Shown: positions 23,613 through 35,428, counted from the first letter of the stretch. The stretch: 64,000 bases of DNA from Aselliscus stoliczkanus (GCA_033961575.1 CM066732.1:107324687-107388686); one strand, 5' to 3'. Made by a program: numbers and translations. Notes: generated from the letters alone by a model not told the origin.

Positions 23613-25502
23613 GTTATTTTTATTTAGGTATTAAAATATACACCCTTAATTTTTTAATTTCACTTAGGCTTAATTTTGTGGCTCTACTACATAGGTCCAT
23701 AACCCACACTACCCCTGTACTTTATACTATAGTTGATATATATATTCCATCTACATATAATATAAATCCTGCAAGACAATGTTTAAGTTGCGATTTAAAT
23801 AGGCATAGGTTTTATTTTTGAAAGTTAAGATGAAGCCAACAAAAAGTCTTTTGTATATTCCCAGATATTTATCATTTCTGATGCTCTATATTCCTTTCTA
23901 AGGAACTAAATTTCCACATTATCTATTCTTTTTATCAGGAAGAGCTTCCTTTAGCTTTTCTTACAGTGCAGGTCTGCTGATAACAACATCTCATAGTTTT
24001 GTTTTGTCTGAAAATGTCATTATTTTGTCATCATCATAAAAGATATTTTCACTTAATATAGAATTCTGGATTGACAGTTATTATTCTATTGCTCCATTTT
24101 CTTCTGACCTCCATAGTTTCTTGTGAGAGGTCAGTCCTTAACTGAATTATAGTTCCCAAGTATGTAATATGTCATTTTCCTCTTTCTTCACTAAAGATGG
24201 TTCTTTATACTTGGCTGTCAACGGTCTGACTACTGTGTCTCAATGTTCAGCTTAGTGTTTAACCTGATTGGTATTTTTTGATATTATAGAGTTGTATCTC
24301 TCATCATTTGGAAAAATACTGGCAATTGTTTCTTCAAAAAATGTTTTGCCTCATTCTTTCTCTCTCCTGTATTTCTAGGACTCTAATTGCATGTATGTTA
24401 GACCATCTGATGTTATTGAACAAGTCCCTTAGGCTCTGCTCATTTTAAATTTTTTCAATCTTTGTCTCATTTTCTAATTGGGAAATAATTTCTATTGATC
24501 TATCTTTAAGTTCAACTAATTTTTCCTCTTCATCTCCATTCTGCTGTTAATTCCATCCAAGAATTTTAATTTGAAATGTTACATTCTTCATTTCTTGAAT
24601 ATTCATTTTTTTGTGGTTTCTATTTCATTCTTGAGATTTCTAATCTTTTGATTATTGTGAGTATATTTTCTTTTCTTTATTGAGAATGTGTTCCATTTTC
24701 CTAGGTTTTAAAGATCTTATAATATTGGATTATATCCTGAACATTATAAATGTTAATTGTGGAGACAGGATTCTGCAACTTTTCCTCTGATGAGTATCTG
24801 TCTGTCTGTTTTATTTTATCATCCAATTAATTATCTTATTTGGACAAGAAACAAAAACCCTGTTTCTTGGGCAGTAACTCTGATCTCTATTTTGTCTTTA
24901 GCTGATTTGCTCTGAATGCTATCATATATTTGATTCAGGGTCAGCAAGAGATGTCAGGAGACTAGTTTGGGAATCTATTCTCCAGTTCTTTTTATTCCCC
25001 ACCATTGCCATGTTTTTTTTCAGATTAAGCCTACTGGTTTCCCAGACCATGAAGACTATAATTTTTCCAAGCGCTGATTCTACTTGGCCTCACACTAATT
25101 CATAAAATTGGGAACTCAGTACATTCTCAGCCTCCACTCATGGACTCCCCACTCAACTTTGCCTGCTCTATTCATTCTCCATTGCCATCAGGTTGCTGCT
25201 TTTTGGATTATGTTCAGTTTATGGTTGTTATCTGCTAAAGGATTAGTCTGTTAGAATTTTATCAATGCCAAGAAGCAGAGCACATACATGTATCTCATAA
25301 CTACCACTCTGAGCTGTACCATTGTTTGTCTAATTTCACAATTTCAGTAATTCAGGTATCGAGAAATTTAATAAGCCTCCAATTAGAAATATTATTGTTC
25401 TAATTTGCACAGCAATTTACTAATAATATTACTTGATTTTTCATCCAACCAAAGTTTAGAAAAAATTCATTAAGAAATGCCACGTTTTAAAATGACAACC
25501 CA

Positions 25503-25815
25503 GGGAGACCTGGGTTAGACCTGGGTTAGCGACCTGATGGCTCAGCTCAGTTGGTTAGAGCACATGCTCTTAACAACTAGGTTGCCAGTTTGATTCCTGC
25601 ATGGGATGGTGGGTTGCATCCCCCACAACTAGAAAAACGGTGACGGGACTTGGAGCTGAGCTGCGCCCTCCACAACTAGACTGAAGACAATTACTTGACT
25701 TGGAGCTGATGGGTCCTGGAAAAATGCCCTCCACAACTAGATTGAAACAGCTATTTGATTTGGAGCTAATGGATCCTGGAAAAACACACTGTTCCCCAAT
25801 CAAATTTCTTAAAAG
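25503..25815 (+). mobile_element. Older SINE next to the NEDD4 exon 2 donor
   Basis: A head near 25530 (acctgatggctcagctcag) is followed by a body with three copies of a ~55-bp unit (cctccacaactag, then acttgacttggagctga or a close variant) and an end gttccccaatcaaa. Target duplication aaaatgacaaccca/aaaaattacaaccca (25489-25502 and 25816-25830). The body resembles SINEs of horseshoe-bat-like lineages. Confidence 0.82.
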
Positions 25816-25845
25816 AAAAATTACAACCCAAATTAATATACTTAC

Positions 25846-25919
25846 CTAGCTCCCAAGATATCCTTCTTGGCAAGGCCTATTCCAGCTATAACTTTCACCC
25901 TCACAATTCGGGAATTATC
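25846..25919 (-). CDS. NEDD4: NEDD4 coding exon 2 (start of C2 domain)
   Basis: This 74-nt exon follows a tattttag acceptor and ends at GCTAG|gtaagta. It reads DNSRIVRVKV and, further on, GLAKKDILGA, then two bases of a split serine codon (phase 2). This is the first beta strand and first loop of the NEDD4 C2 domain. Upstream phase 0 matches exon 1 exactly, and downstream phase 2 is completed by the first base of exon 3. A SINE sits in intron 2 only about 30 nt from the donor, with its duplicated target site starting at about position +16 of the intron. The reading frame is intact. Confidence 0.93.
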
Positions 25920-26021
25920 CTAAAATACAAAAATGTATATTTTATTTTCATGTACTTTACACCCTATCTAAGACACATACTTTAAGTATATCAAAGAAAG
26001 TAATCAGGATATTATAATTAA

Positions 26022-26247
26022 TTGGAGGCATCTTTTTCAAGAATTAATTTTATTAAGGGAATCCCTGCCTATCTTGGAGGCTCGGTGGATCACCATGTTG
26101 GCAAAGCTGGGAAAGCTGAGTGCATGGCAGCCCTGGGCAGGGAGACGGGGGTCAGCTTTGGGGACCTGCAGGGCCATGTCTGTGTCCCAACATGCCAGGA
26201 GCAGCAGGAGCCTCTCATGAGTGGCACACAATTTCTATTGAAAATGG
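26022..26247 (+). other. GC-rich open stretch of unknown origin before the L1 5' end
   Basis: An 83-codon frame (26022-26273) in locally GC-rich sequence immediately 5' of the half-L1-like element. I do not recognise the peptide. It could be a retrocopy fragment or extra L1 5' UTR sequence. No start or splice signals argue for a gene. Confidence 0.3.
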
Positions 26248-27780
26248 GGACATTGGACTTCCAATCAAGATGACAGTGTAGGTAAATGCCATGCTCGCCT
26301 CCTTCCACGACATCAAAATTACAATTAAATTACAGAACATCCACCCTTGAAAACCACCTGAGGACTAGCTAAACATGAATTTATAACTAAGGATATAAAG
26401 CAGCAGCCATGTCAAGACTGGTAGGAAGAACAGAGATGAGAAATGGGCTGGCCCCACACCTATGTGTGGCAGTTAAGAATCAGGAGGGATACCTTGGCTG
26501 CTTGGCTGTGGAGGTCCCTCTGAAGAGCAAAGAGTCCCAGCTCCACACTGAACTCCCCAGCCCAGAGTACCAGTGCCAGGAAGAGGAGTCCCCACAACAT
26601 CTGGCTGTGAAAATCAGTGGGGATTGGGATAGCGTCTGCTGAGAGAGAGGGCTGCTATAAACCCAGGAATCCTCTGAAAGGTCCTAAGAACAGACTCGCT
26701 CACTCATAAACACTCGTCCCAAGCTCTGGGGAAGGAACAGCAGCTCAAAAAGCTCCAGGGATATAAGAGAAGAACTGAATTATCTGGCTTCAGGGCAACA
26801 GCTGGAGGGGGCAGCCCTGGGACTAAAATGCCAGCAGGCACCATTGTTCCTTTGTTGAGCCTCCCCACTACTGCCTGCAGGCAGGCAGGCACCAAACCTG
26901 AGTCTGCATTAACCTAACACAGGTCTCATCCACCCTGGTGATTCCCTGAGACCCCACCCCACCCAATTCATCCACCCAGCCCATACCTATTTCAGAGGCT
27001 AATCCACATAAGCAGCTGGCCTGGGCCCACATTACGGACTTTCCTAAAATTTCTCAAAGGTTCACAAACCACAAAAAAGCAGCAGCTGGCCTCAGCATGC
27101 CCCATACTTCTTATTAGGCAGCCCCAAGCCTGGCACTAGTAACAGCCGACCTCAGTTCATGGCATCATCTCTTCCAGGCACCTCCAATCCCTGCACAGGA
27201 AGCAACCAACCACAGATCAGTTTGTAGATCCTACCAGGTCACCACAGCCAAGCACAGGCAGGGACTGACTTTGACCAGCATTGGAGCCCCTCCCCAGAGG
27301 CCCCAGAACCAACATACCTGGTAACTAGCTTTCAACCATACCAGAGCACCAGAAATGACACACCCAAAGGGTGGACTCAGCAGGCACCAGAACCTTGCTA
27401 AAGTGAATCCCATTCCCTGGTCAGCCCTTCCTCCACAAGAGCTTGTCCACTGTAGTCACGGCCAGTCTTCACAACCAGTCAGCCTGAGGGTCAATCCCAC
27501 CCACTGACAGGCCAACAGCAATCAAGGCTCAACGACAACAAGGGAGCATACCAATCCACACAAGGGACAACCCTGGAGCATCTGGCTCAGGTGACCAAGG
27601 AGATTGTGCCACTGGGCTCTACAGGACACCTACTACATATGGCCACTCTGCCAAGACTGGGAGACATAGCAGCCGTACCTGATACATAGAAACAAACACA
27701 AAGAGGCAGCCAAATAGGACACAGAGGAACATGTCCCAAATGAAAGAACAAGACATAACTCCAGAAAAAGACAAAATAAA

Positions 27781-28062
27781 ATGGAGGCAAGCAATTTACC
27801 ACATGCAGAGTTCAAAACACTGGTTAAAAAGATACTGAAAGAACGTAGGGGAAGAATAGATGAACTCAGTGAGAACCTTAACAAACAGATAGGAAACATA
27901 AAAAGGGTGATAAGAAACATAAGAAAGAACCAGTCAGAAATGAAGGATACAATAACTGAAATGAAGACTACATTAGATGAAATCAACAGCCAATTAGATG
28001 ACACAGAGGATCAAATCAGCAATTTGGAAGACAAAGTAGTGGAAAACACCCAATCAGAATAA
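27781..28062 (+). pseudogene. L1 ORF1 N-terminal part (coiled coil)
   Basis: A 93-residue frame rich in Lys, Glu, Asn and Asp with heptad-like spacing (ISNLEDKVVENTQSE at its end), typical of the coiled-coil half of the L1 RNA-binding protein ORF1p. It stops early compared with the family (~330 aa). The C-terminal domain lies in another open segment at 28394-28618, so this copy is broken. Confidence 0.75.
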
Positions 28063-28393
28063 CAAAAAGAAAAAAGAATCCAAAAAAAATGAGGATACTT
28101 TAAGGAACCTCCGGGACAACATCAAGCATACCAACATTCATAGGGGTACCAGGAGAAGAAAGAGACCAAGGAATTGAGAACCTATCAGAAGAAAGAATAA
28201 CAGAAAACATCCCTAACCTGGTGAAGTAAACAGAGATATGCATACAAACCCAGGATGCACAGAGAGTCCCAAACAGGATGAACCCAAAGAGGCCCACACC
28301 ATGACACATCATCATTAAAATGATAAAGGTTAAAGACAAAGAATCTTAAAAGCAGCAAGAGAAAAGCAGTCAGTTACCTACAAGGGAGCTCCC

Positions 28394-28618
28394 ATGAGAC
28401 AATCAGCTGATTTCTTAATAGAAACTTTGCAGGCCAGAAGGTATTGGCATGAAATACTCAAAGTGATGAAAAGCAAGGACCTACAACCAAGATTACTCTA
28501 CCAAGCAAAGCTATCATTTAGAATCAGGACAGATAAAGAGCTTCCCAGGCAAGAAAAGCTAAAGGAGTTCATCAACATCACAACAGTATTACAAGAAATG
28601 TTAAAGGGACTTCTTTAA
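28394..28618 (+). pseudogene. L1 ORF1 C-terminal domain fragment
   Basis: A 74-residue frame with SADFLIETLQARRYWHEI and a terminal TTVLQEMLKGLL, which align with the C-terminal domain of mammalian L1 ORF1p. It ends at the natural stop, and the ORF2 start sequence follows about 60 nt later. Confidence 0.8.
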
Positions 28619-29466
28619 GACAAAGAAAAAAAGACCAAAATTATGAATAATAAAATGGAAATAACAACATGTTTACCAACAATTACTTTAAATGTAAATA
28701 GATTAAACGCTCCAATTGAAAGACAAATGGATAAAGAATATGTGGTACACATATGTGTATACAATAGAATATTATTCAGACCCAAAAAAGAATAAAATCT
28801 TCCCATTTGTGACAACATGGATGGAACTAGAGGGTATTATGCTAAGTGAAATAAATCAGACCGAGAAAGGCAAATACCATATGATTTCACTTATATGTGG
28901 AATTGAAAAACTAAAATAAACAAACAAACAAGCCAGAACAAACACATAGATACAGAGAACACACTGATGGTTGTCAGATCGGAGGGGGGTGTAGGGGTGA
29001 AACAGGCTAAGGGATTAAGCACAAACTGGCAGTTACAAAAGAGTCATGGGGATGTAAAGTATAGCATAGAGAATATAGTCAAAAAGAAAAAAAAATTATA
29101 TATAGTAATAACTATATATGGTGTTAAGTGGGTACAAGACCCATTGGGGGAATCACCTTTTAAGTTATATAAATGTCTAACCACTATGCTGTATACTTGA
29201 AACTAATATAATATTGAATGTCAACTATGTTGAAAAAAAATTTTTAATTTTTTTAAGTGCCAAAAAAAATGAGGATATTGGTTTCCATTGTATTTTTAAA
29301 ACTGTTATTTTTGTATATATTAAAACTAATGATCATACATTTTAAAAGAATTTGATTAAAATCTATACAAGAAAAAAATGAAAACTATACTGTTATTTGT
29401 AGATGACTTGACTTCCACAGAGTCAAAAAAAAATAGTCAGATTATTACATTAAGAATTTATCTTTC

Positions 29467-29551
29467 GGGCCGGCCGAGTGGCACGGAGGTTAAGTACTGG
29501 CTTGGGAAGCCAGCAGCCCCGGTTCGGTCCCACATGAGGGCCAGTAGCACT

Positions 29552-29581
<30 letters not shown>
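29467..29581 (+). mobile_element. Short monomeric SINE
   Basis: Head only, followed directly by a poly-A tail, with the duplication aagaatttatctttc on both sides. Only about 85 bp separate it from the next, long SINE. Confidence 0.93.
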
Positions 29582-29583
<2 letters not shown>

Positions 29584-29666
29584 GAATTTATCTTTCAAGT
29601 TATTAGAATATGAATTTGTCATCATTGCTATGTACATAATAACACAAAATCAAGAGTTCATCATCA

Positions 29667-30130
29667 GGGCCGGCCGAGTGGCGCATTGGTTGAGCGCTGG
29701 TTTTGGGATGCCAGCGGCCCCGGTTCGGATCCCACGTATGAGGGCCAGTGACACTGCCCTCTACAGCTAACAACAGCTCCACCTGGAGCTGGGCTGTGCG
29801 AGCCCCGGTGATGGTGTGGGCTGCAGCCCCTGCTGCAGTGGGCTGCCGTGGGCTGCAGTGAGTGGCCCGCAGCCAGCGTGAGCGGCTGGCAGCCAAGCAT
29901 GAGCTGCCAATAGCCGCGATGAGCGACATCCAGAGGCCAGTGACCGATCTGCCTCATCCGGGAAGAGCGCAATGACGATACCTACAGTGAAGCAACATCC
30001 TCCGCAACTAAAAAAAAAAAAAACTGAGGAACAAGAAGATGGGCAACTTGTCTGTTCCCCTTCCCCGATTCCCCAACGCTGTTCCCCTCCACCAATTCCC
30101 CAATAAAATCTTTAAAAAAAAAAAAAAAAA
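29667..30130 (+). mobile_element. Long composite SINE (tRNA-like head plus GC-rich body)
   Basis: The head GGGCCGGCCGAGTGGC with box-A- and box-B-like segments (GGTTCGGATCCC) is followed by about 300 bp of GC-rich body containing imperfect short repeats. It ends in ccccaataaaatctt and poly-A. The duplication agagttcatcatca/agagttcataatca flanks it. Non-autonomous and presumably mobilised by L1. Confidence 0.92.
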
Positions 30131-30390
30131 AGAGTTCATAATCACTTGTAATACTTATTTAGGAAGGTAATTATTTTTAAATTCCTATTCAATAGGTTAC
30201 ATATTAAATAAGACTAAAATGTATTGATACTATAATGTATCAAATGTTAAATATTTTGGGTACCATAATACTATTATGAGGTTTTATATAAAAATGTCTT
30301 AGTTTTAAGAGATACATATTGAAATATTTAGGGACAAAGTGAGATAAGTCTTCAACTAACTCTTCAATGGCTCAACAAATAAAAAGTTGA

Positions 30391-30391
<1 letters not shown>

Positions 30392-30420
<29 letters not shown>
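30392..30420. repeat. (GT)n microsatellite, about 14 units
   Basis: Uninterrupted GT in intron 1. Confidence 0.97.
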
Positions 30421-30424
<4 letters not shown>

Positions 30425-30504
30425 AAAGGTAAATAAAGGGAATAAGCAAAATGTTACCAATTTGTGGATCTAGCTGATAGGTGTACAGGTGTTTATTATA
30501 CTAA

Positions 30505-31120
30505 TTTAAAAAAAAATATTTTTATTAGTTTCAAGTGTACAGTAGAACAACATAGTGATCGGACATTTACATAACTCACAAAATGATAACCCCAACAAGT
30601 CTAACCCCATTCGACACTGTACATAGTTATTAGAACATTATTGACTATATTCCCCATGCTGCACTACTCATCCATGTAACTATTTTTTTCAAATTATAGT
30701 TGACATTCAATATTATTTTATGTTAGTTTCAGGTTTATAGCATAGTGGTCAGACAGCTATATAATTTATGAAGTGATCCCCCCAATAAATCTACCACCCA
30801 TCTGATACAATAACGTTTGCAATACTACTGATTATATTCCGCATACTGTACTTTACTTCCCCGTGCCTCTCCTGTAACTATCAATGAGTATGTCTTAATC
30901 ACTTCGCTTTTCTCACCCAGCCCCTCAACCCCTCTCCTGCTTAGTATCCATCAGTTTGTTCTCTGTATCTATGGGTCTGTTTCTGTTTCATTTGTTTGTT
31001 TATTTTGTTCTTCAGATTCCACATATATCATATTTCTCAGTCTGACTTATTTCACTAAGCATAATACTGTCTAGATCAATTCATATTGCACATTACAGTA
31101 TACTACTTTTTTAACTGTCC
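30505..31120 (-). mobile_element. Two L1 3' ends in tandem, antisense
   Basis: A first 3' end (tattagtttcaagtgtacag) runs to about 30685. A second, related one starts at about 30690 (ttcaaattatagttgacatt) and runs to the cactaagcataatactgtct region near 31070. Confidence 0.82.
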
Positions 31121-31124
31121 TATA

Positions 31125-31290
31125 GGTTTGAAATTATTCAAAATTAAAAGGGGGGGAGTGGGGCGGCAAATTGAGGAAGGGGTGTTGTCACTTTGAGGGG
31201 TAAAAAGTATAACTATTGCATTGTGTTGTGCACCTGAAACTAATTTAAAAAAAAATTTTATTTCACAATAAAAGAATTTTTTTAAAAAGT
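31125..31290 (+). mobile_element. L1 3' end fragment
   Basis: gaggggtaaaaagtataact and gtgcacctgaaactaattta resemble the L1 3' terminus. Confidence 0.6.
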
Positions 31291-31341
31291 TGTGTAAGAA
31301 AATATTATAATAAAGAATGCATATTTTAAAAAGTTCCCACA

Positions 31342-31791
31342 GGGCCGGCCGAGTGGTGCATTGGTTAAGAGCTGGCTTGGGACACCAGCAGCCGCGGTTG
31401 GGATCCCACATACGAGGGCCGGTGACACTGCCCTCTACAGCTAACAACAGCTTCACCTGGAGCTGGGCTGCACAAGCCCTGGGGACGGTTTAGGCTGCAG
31501 CCCCTGCTGCAGTGAGCTGCCATAGGCTACAGTAAGTGGCCAGCAGCCAGCGCGAGTGGCTGGCAGTTATCGTGAGCTTCCAATAGCCACGGTGAGCGAC
31601 CATCCAGAGGCCGGTGACTAATCTGCCTCATCAGGGAAGAGCACTACAACGATACAACATGGGCCAGTGAAGCAACATCCTCCGCAACTAGACTGAAGAA
31701 CAAAAAGACAGCAACTTGTCTGTTCCCCTTCCCCGATTCCCCAACGCTGTTCCCCTCCCCAATTCTCCAATAAAATCTTTAAAAAAAAAAA
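31342..31791 (+). mobile_element. Long composite SINE
   Basis: Same head-plus-body structure, ending aataaaatcttt plus A-tail, with a short duplication ttcccaca. A few percent different from the copies at 29667 and 32040. Confidence 0.92.
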
Positions 31792-32039
31792 ATTCCCACA
31801 TAAACAAAACTGTTAGACACAGAGAAATAAAATTAATAAAATATATTTAAAAACTCTTAAGGATAAAATTATAAAAATTATAGAAGAACATAAAAAAAGA
31901 CTTAAATGAAGAAAGTCACTGTGTTCATATATGGAAATAAAATTGTCTTTTTCCAATGTAACTCCCTCCCTTGAATTTTTTTATGGATCTTAATAAATGA
32001 TTCTGAAATTCATAGGGATGAGTAAAGAATAATATTCAC

Positions 32040-32490
32040 GGGGCCGGCCGAGTGGCGCATTGGTTAAGCGCTGGTTTTGGGATGCCAGAGGCCCCGGTTC
32101 GGATCCCACATGAGGGCCAGTGACACTGCCCTCTACAGCTAACAACAGCTCCACCTGGAGCTGGGCTGTGCGAGCCCCAGTGATGGTGTGGGCTGCAGCC
32201 CCTGCTGCAGTGGGCTGCCATAGGCTACAGTGAGTGGCCGGCAGCCAGCGTGAGTGGCTGGCAGCCAAGCATGAGCTGCCAATAGCCGCGGTGAGCGACA
32301 TCCAGAGGCCAGCGACCAATCTGCCTCATCCGGGAAGAGCGCAATGACGATACCAACAGTGAAGCAACATCCTCCGCAACTAAACTGAGGAACAAAAAGA
32401 CAGCAACTTGTCTGTTTCCCTTTCCCGATTCCCCAACGCTGTTCCCCTCCGCCAATTCCCCAATAAAATCTTAAAAAAAAAAAAAAAAAA
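32040..32490 (+). mobile_element. Long composite SINE
   Basis: Same structure as its neighbours, flanked by a perfect duplication gaataatattcac, which implies recent insertion. Confidence 0.93.
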
Positions 32491-32639
32491 GAATAATATT
32501 CACTATCTTATACTACATATAAAAATAAATTCCAGATTCATTAAAGTCTAAAAGTGAAACAGAAAACTTTAAATTTTATAAGAAATTTAAGAATATTTCT
32601 ATGACATTGGGTAGGGAAAGATTAAAAATATATACCCTC

Positions 32640-33115
32640 ATTCAAAAAGTGGTTAGATTTGACATTAAAATTATATACCTTTTGTATGATGAAAGATGCC
32701 ATGAACAAAATAAAAAGTCAAGGGGACAGACAGGGTGAAAGTATCTAAAATATGTACCATTGACAAATTATGATTATCCAGAATATATAAACAACTCCTA
32801 AAAACCAATAAGTGAAATATAAACAACATAATACAAGGAGTTATAGTGAATGGTCAATAAACACATGAAAAGATCCTCAATCTCACCAGTAATCAGAGAT
32901 CAGAGAGAACTCTAATCCACTGTTGGTAGAATTGTAAATTGAAGAATCATTTTGAAGAGATATTTGGCAATATCGATTCAAGCTCAAAATCAATAACCCA
33001 GGAATTTCACTTTTAGATATATCCCCTAGATAAATTCTCACTCACGTATTCAAGGAGACATGCACAAGAGTATTCGCAGTAACATTTATAAGATCAAAAA
33101 CATGAAATAAATGTT
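32640..33115 (+). mobile_element. Old L1 ORF2-end fragment
   Basis: ccagaatatataaacaactc, aacacatgaaaagatcctca and ctgttggtagaattgtaaat are L1 ORF2-end landmarks. Confidence 0.75.
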
Positions 33116-33810
33116 GCCCAACAGGTATCAATCTAACTGATTCTATTCTACAATTATCCCACCTCAGTCATATTCCTTTCTGAGTATAGGTCTAGGTTGG
33201 AGAAAATACACATATCATAGAGCAATTATTCATTCTTCTTCCATTTCTAAGTATGTATAACCGCCCTCGTTCCTGGAGGTTTCACTGAATAAATATGATA
33301 ATTGCAATATTTTATTAGCTCCAAAACTCAGTTAATAAATTCAGAGAACACAAAAATCCGTGACTACAGATGCTAAATAAATTATAACTTTCCTCCACCA
33401 CCAAATAAAACTAAATACGTAGGTGATTTTGCAAAAAAAAGAACAGAAGTCCTCAGGTATCAAAAATAAAAACAGAATTGACAACCAGAGAGGAAAACAT
33501 ATAAACTGAAATTCCATTCTTCTGCAAGGACTGAGTCCCAAAAATCTGAAGAGATTTGCAGATTACATTTTCTTTCCTGGAAAGTTACTGAATAAATAGA
33601 CCCATTAAAATATTCTATTGGGAAAAAAAAAATTATTTGGCCCCAACATCCATTCTCACCAAACCAGTTGACTGGGAAGTGGTTATACTTTATTAAACAG
33701 TACTAATCTCCAAGACTGAATTCTGAAAATTAGAACTCTTTTCTGTGATGACTTAATTAATAATACAAACTTTCTCAAGTGATAAAGTATCATCAAAAGT
33801 GCCATTGGCA

Positions 33811-33949
33811 GGGCCGGCCGAGTGGCACGGTGGTTAAGCGCTGGCCTGGGAAGCCAGCGGCCCCGGTTCGGTCCCACATGAGGGCCAGTGACACTGCCCT
33901 CAAAAAAAAACAAAAAACAAAAAAAAACCCCACATGTTGCAACATGTAC
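33811..33949 (+). mobile_element. Short monomeric SINE with extended tail
   Basis: Head plus A-rich tail, with a perfect 16-bp duplication aaaagtgccattggca (33795-33810 and 33950-33965). The tail includes about 20 non-A bases (cacatgttgcaacatgtac) before the duplication, which looks like 3' transduced or templated sequence. Confidence 0.92.
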
Positions 33950-33965
33950 AAAAGTGCCATTGGCA

Positions 33966-35428
33966 AATAATGAACATTATTTGATACTCTTACCTTTTCT
34001 AAACAGACAAGTGTTTATAATTTGTATATGAACTTAACTGAGGAAAGAGATTATAACCCATATGTGTGGAGCCTCTATGGAAACTATCCCCCAAAAGTCT
34101 CCTGGAGAAAAACGTAACACACATTAATTAAAAACAATTCCAGGAAATGATAAATTACTCACAGGCACAGACACATTTAACTTTCTCTTTGTATTACCCC
34201 CAAATCAGAACTAGTTATATTAGATGCTGTGGTTAACAGATGTGAAACTATATTGATTTAAGATTTTTAAAATAAGATTAAATAAGAAATGCTATTTATT
34301 TTCGTATTTGTATTCAAGTAACTTTATTTTATAAATTTATGCTAGAAAATTGTCAAAACTGGTCTTTTAATCACATCGAAAGCATAAGCAGAGATCATAT
34401 CTCATATCATCTTTGAAAATGAAGATGAACAAAAATGCTATAACTACAGACCAAGCTCTTTAATTTTAGAATCATGATACAAAAAATACTATTAACAGAT
34501 GTCTGGATAGTGCTCAAATGGGTAAAAAAGAAACAAAAATTAAACATCTTTTTCTTAATCAAAACAGGGACAATAACCTCAAACAGATCATGGCTCTTCA
34601 CCTAGCTGGAATCTTCCCCTTTCACTCCTAAGATAGCTTTATTGATTTTTGAAAATGAAAATGGAAAAGCTGCAAATTGTAGGCAAAGACATGGGGCTTT
34701 TCTCAATGACAGGAAAGAACAAACTGGTAAGATGTCATCTACATTGGCGGTTTCAGTAATTAACAATGAAGGGGTTAGCTCCTAGAACTGAGATTTTCTC
34801 CACAATTCATAAACAGCTACTTACTGCTCCTCAATCTTCTGTCAAGCTCCTCGCCTTTTCCCCACCCCCCAAAAGAAAAACCAGGAACAGGATATGCACA
34901 GCTTAGGTCTTTCCATCTCTCACAGGTCTTGGGAGACTTTTTGTTACTCTCTTTCCCATCCTTCTCCCATCCCACTCCCCTCACCAGTCTAATTTTTTTT
35001 TAAAAGATATATCTTGTGTTTACTTACGCCTAAGTTTTTATACAAGAGCTTCCTTCTGCCTGGAATATTCTTCCCCACCCCCTAACCCCTTCATTGTTAA
35101 AGTCTATATTATTTAGGCAGGTTCCTTTACAATGTTAATTGGAAAACTCAGGATACAAAATGATATCTAATCTGTGATAACTGTAAAAATATGTATGCAG
35201 ATGGATAAAGATTAGAAGGAAATATGCAACTATGAAAATAGGTGTTAAAATAATGACATGAAGGTTTTTGTTTTACTTTCTAAACTTTGTATAAATTTTA
35301 AATTATATTTTTTCTTTAAAAAAGTTCTGTGCTTTCTTTAAAGTCCAAATGCCATCTTTTCTAAAAGCCTTAACATGAATCTTCCCTTCTTATTGTTACA
35401 GGATCATTTATTTAGCATCTATCACATA
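33966..35428. other. Intron 1 sequence, nothing recognised
   Basis: AT-rich, short frames only, no repeat I can name. Confidence 0.45.

Larger units (their letters stand above)
17830..25260 (-). mobile_element. Long old L1, antisense, with later insertions
   Basis: Antisense L1 landmarks run for kilobases: ttttattgtattattactga near 17850, gtgatctatctacattgatt near 20930, ttaaatttccctc-type text near 21650, and tgcacttgaaaagaatgtat near 22831. It is interrupted by the twin-primed L1 (18474-20174), a SINE (22032-22212) and an LTR (22220-22800). Orientation is the same as NEDD4. Confidence 0.8.
26248..29260 (+). mobile_element. L1-derived element with 5' UTR and ORF1 but no ORF2 (half-L1-like)
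   Basis: It starts with an L1-type 5' end (gacttccaatcaagatgaca). It continues through a 5' UTR of about 1.5 kb and an ORF1 region broken by stops, to the ORF1 C-terminal domain and then the first few residues of ORF2 (ITLNVNRLNAPIERQ, 28682-28726). At about 28727 it jumps to sequence that normally lies at the ORF2 end/3' UTR, then runs to the usual L1 3' end. About 3 kb of ORF2 is absent. This could be a HAL1-type family member or a one-off deletion. Confidence 0.78.

Noticed and set aside
29603..29972. Frames of 102-108 codons on the minus strand, and similar ones at 31990-32319
   Set aside because: They translate the complement of the GC-rich SINE body. The same peptide recurs at each SINE copy.
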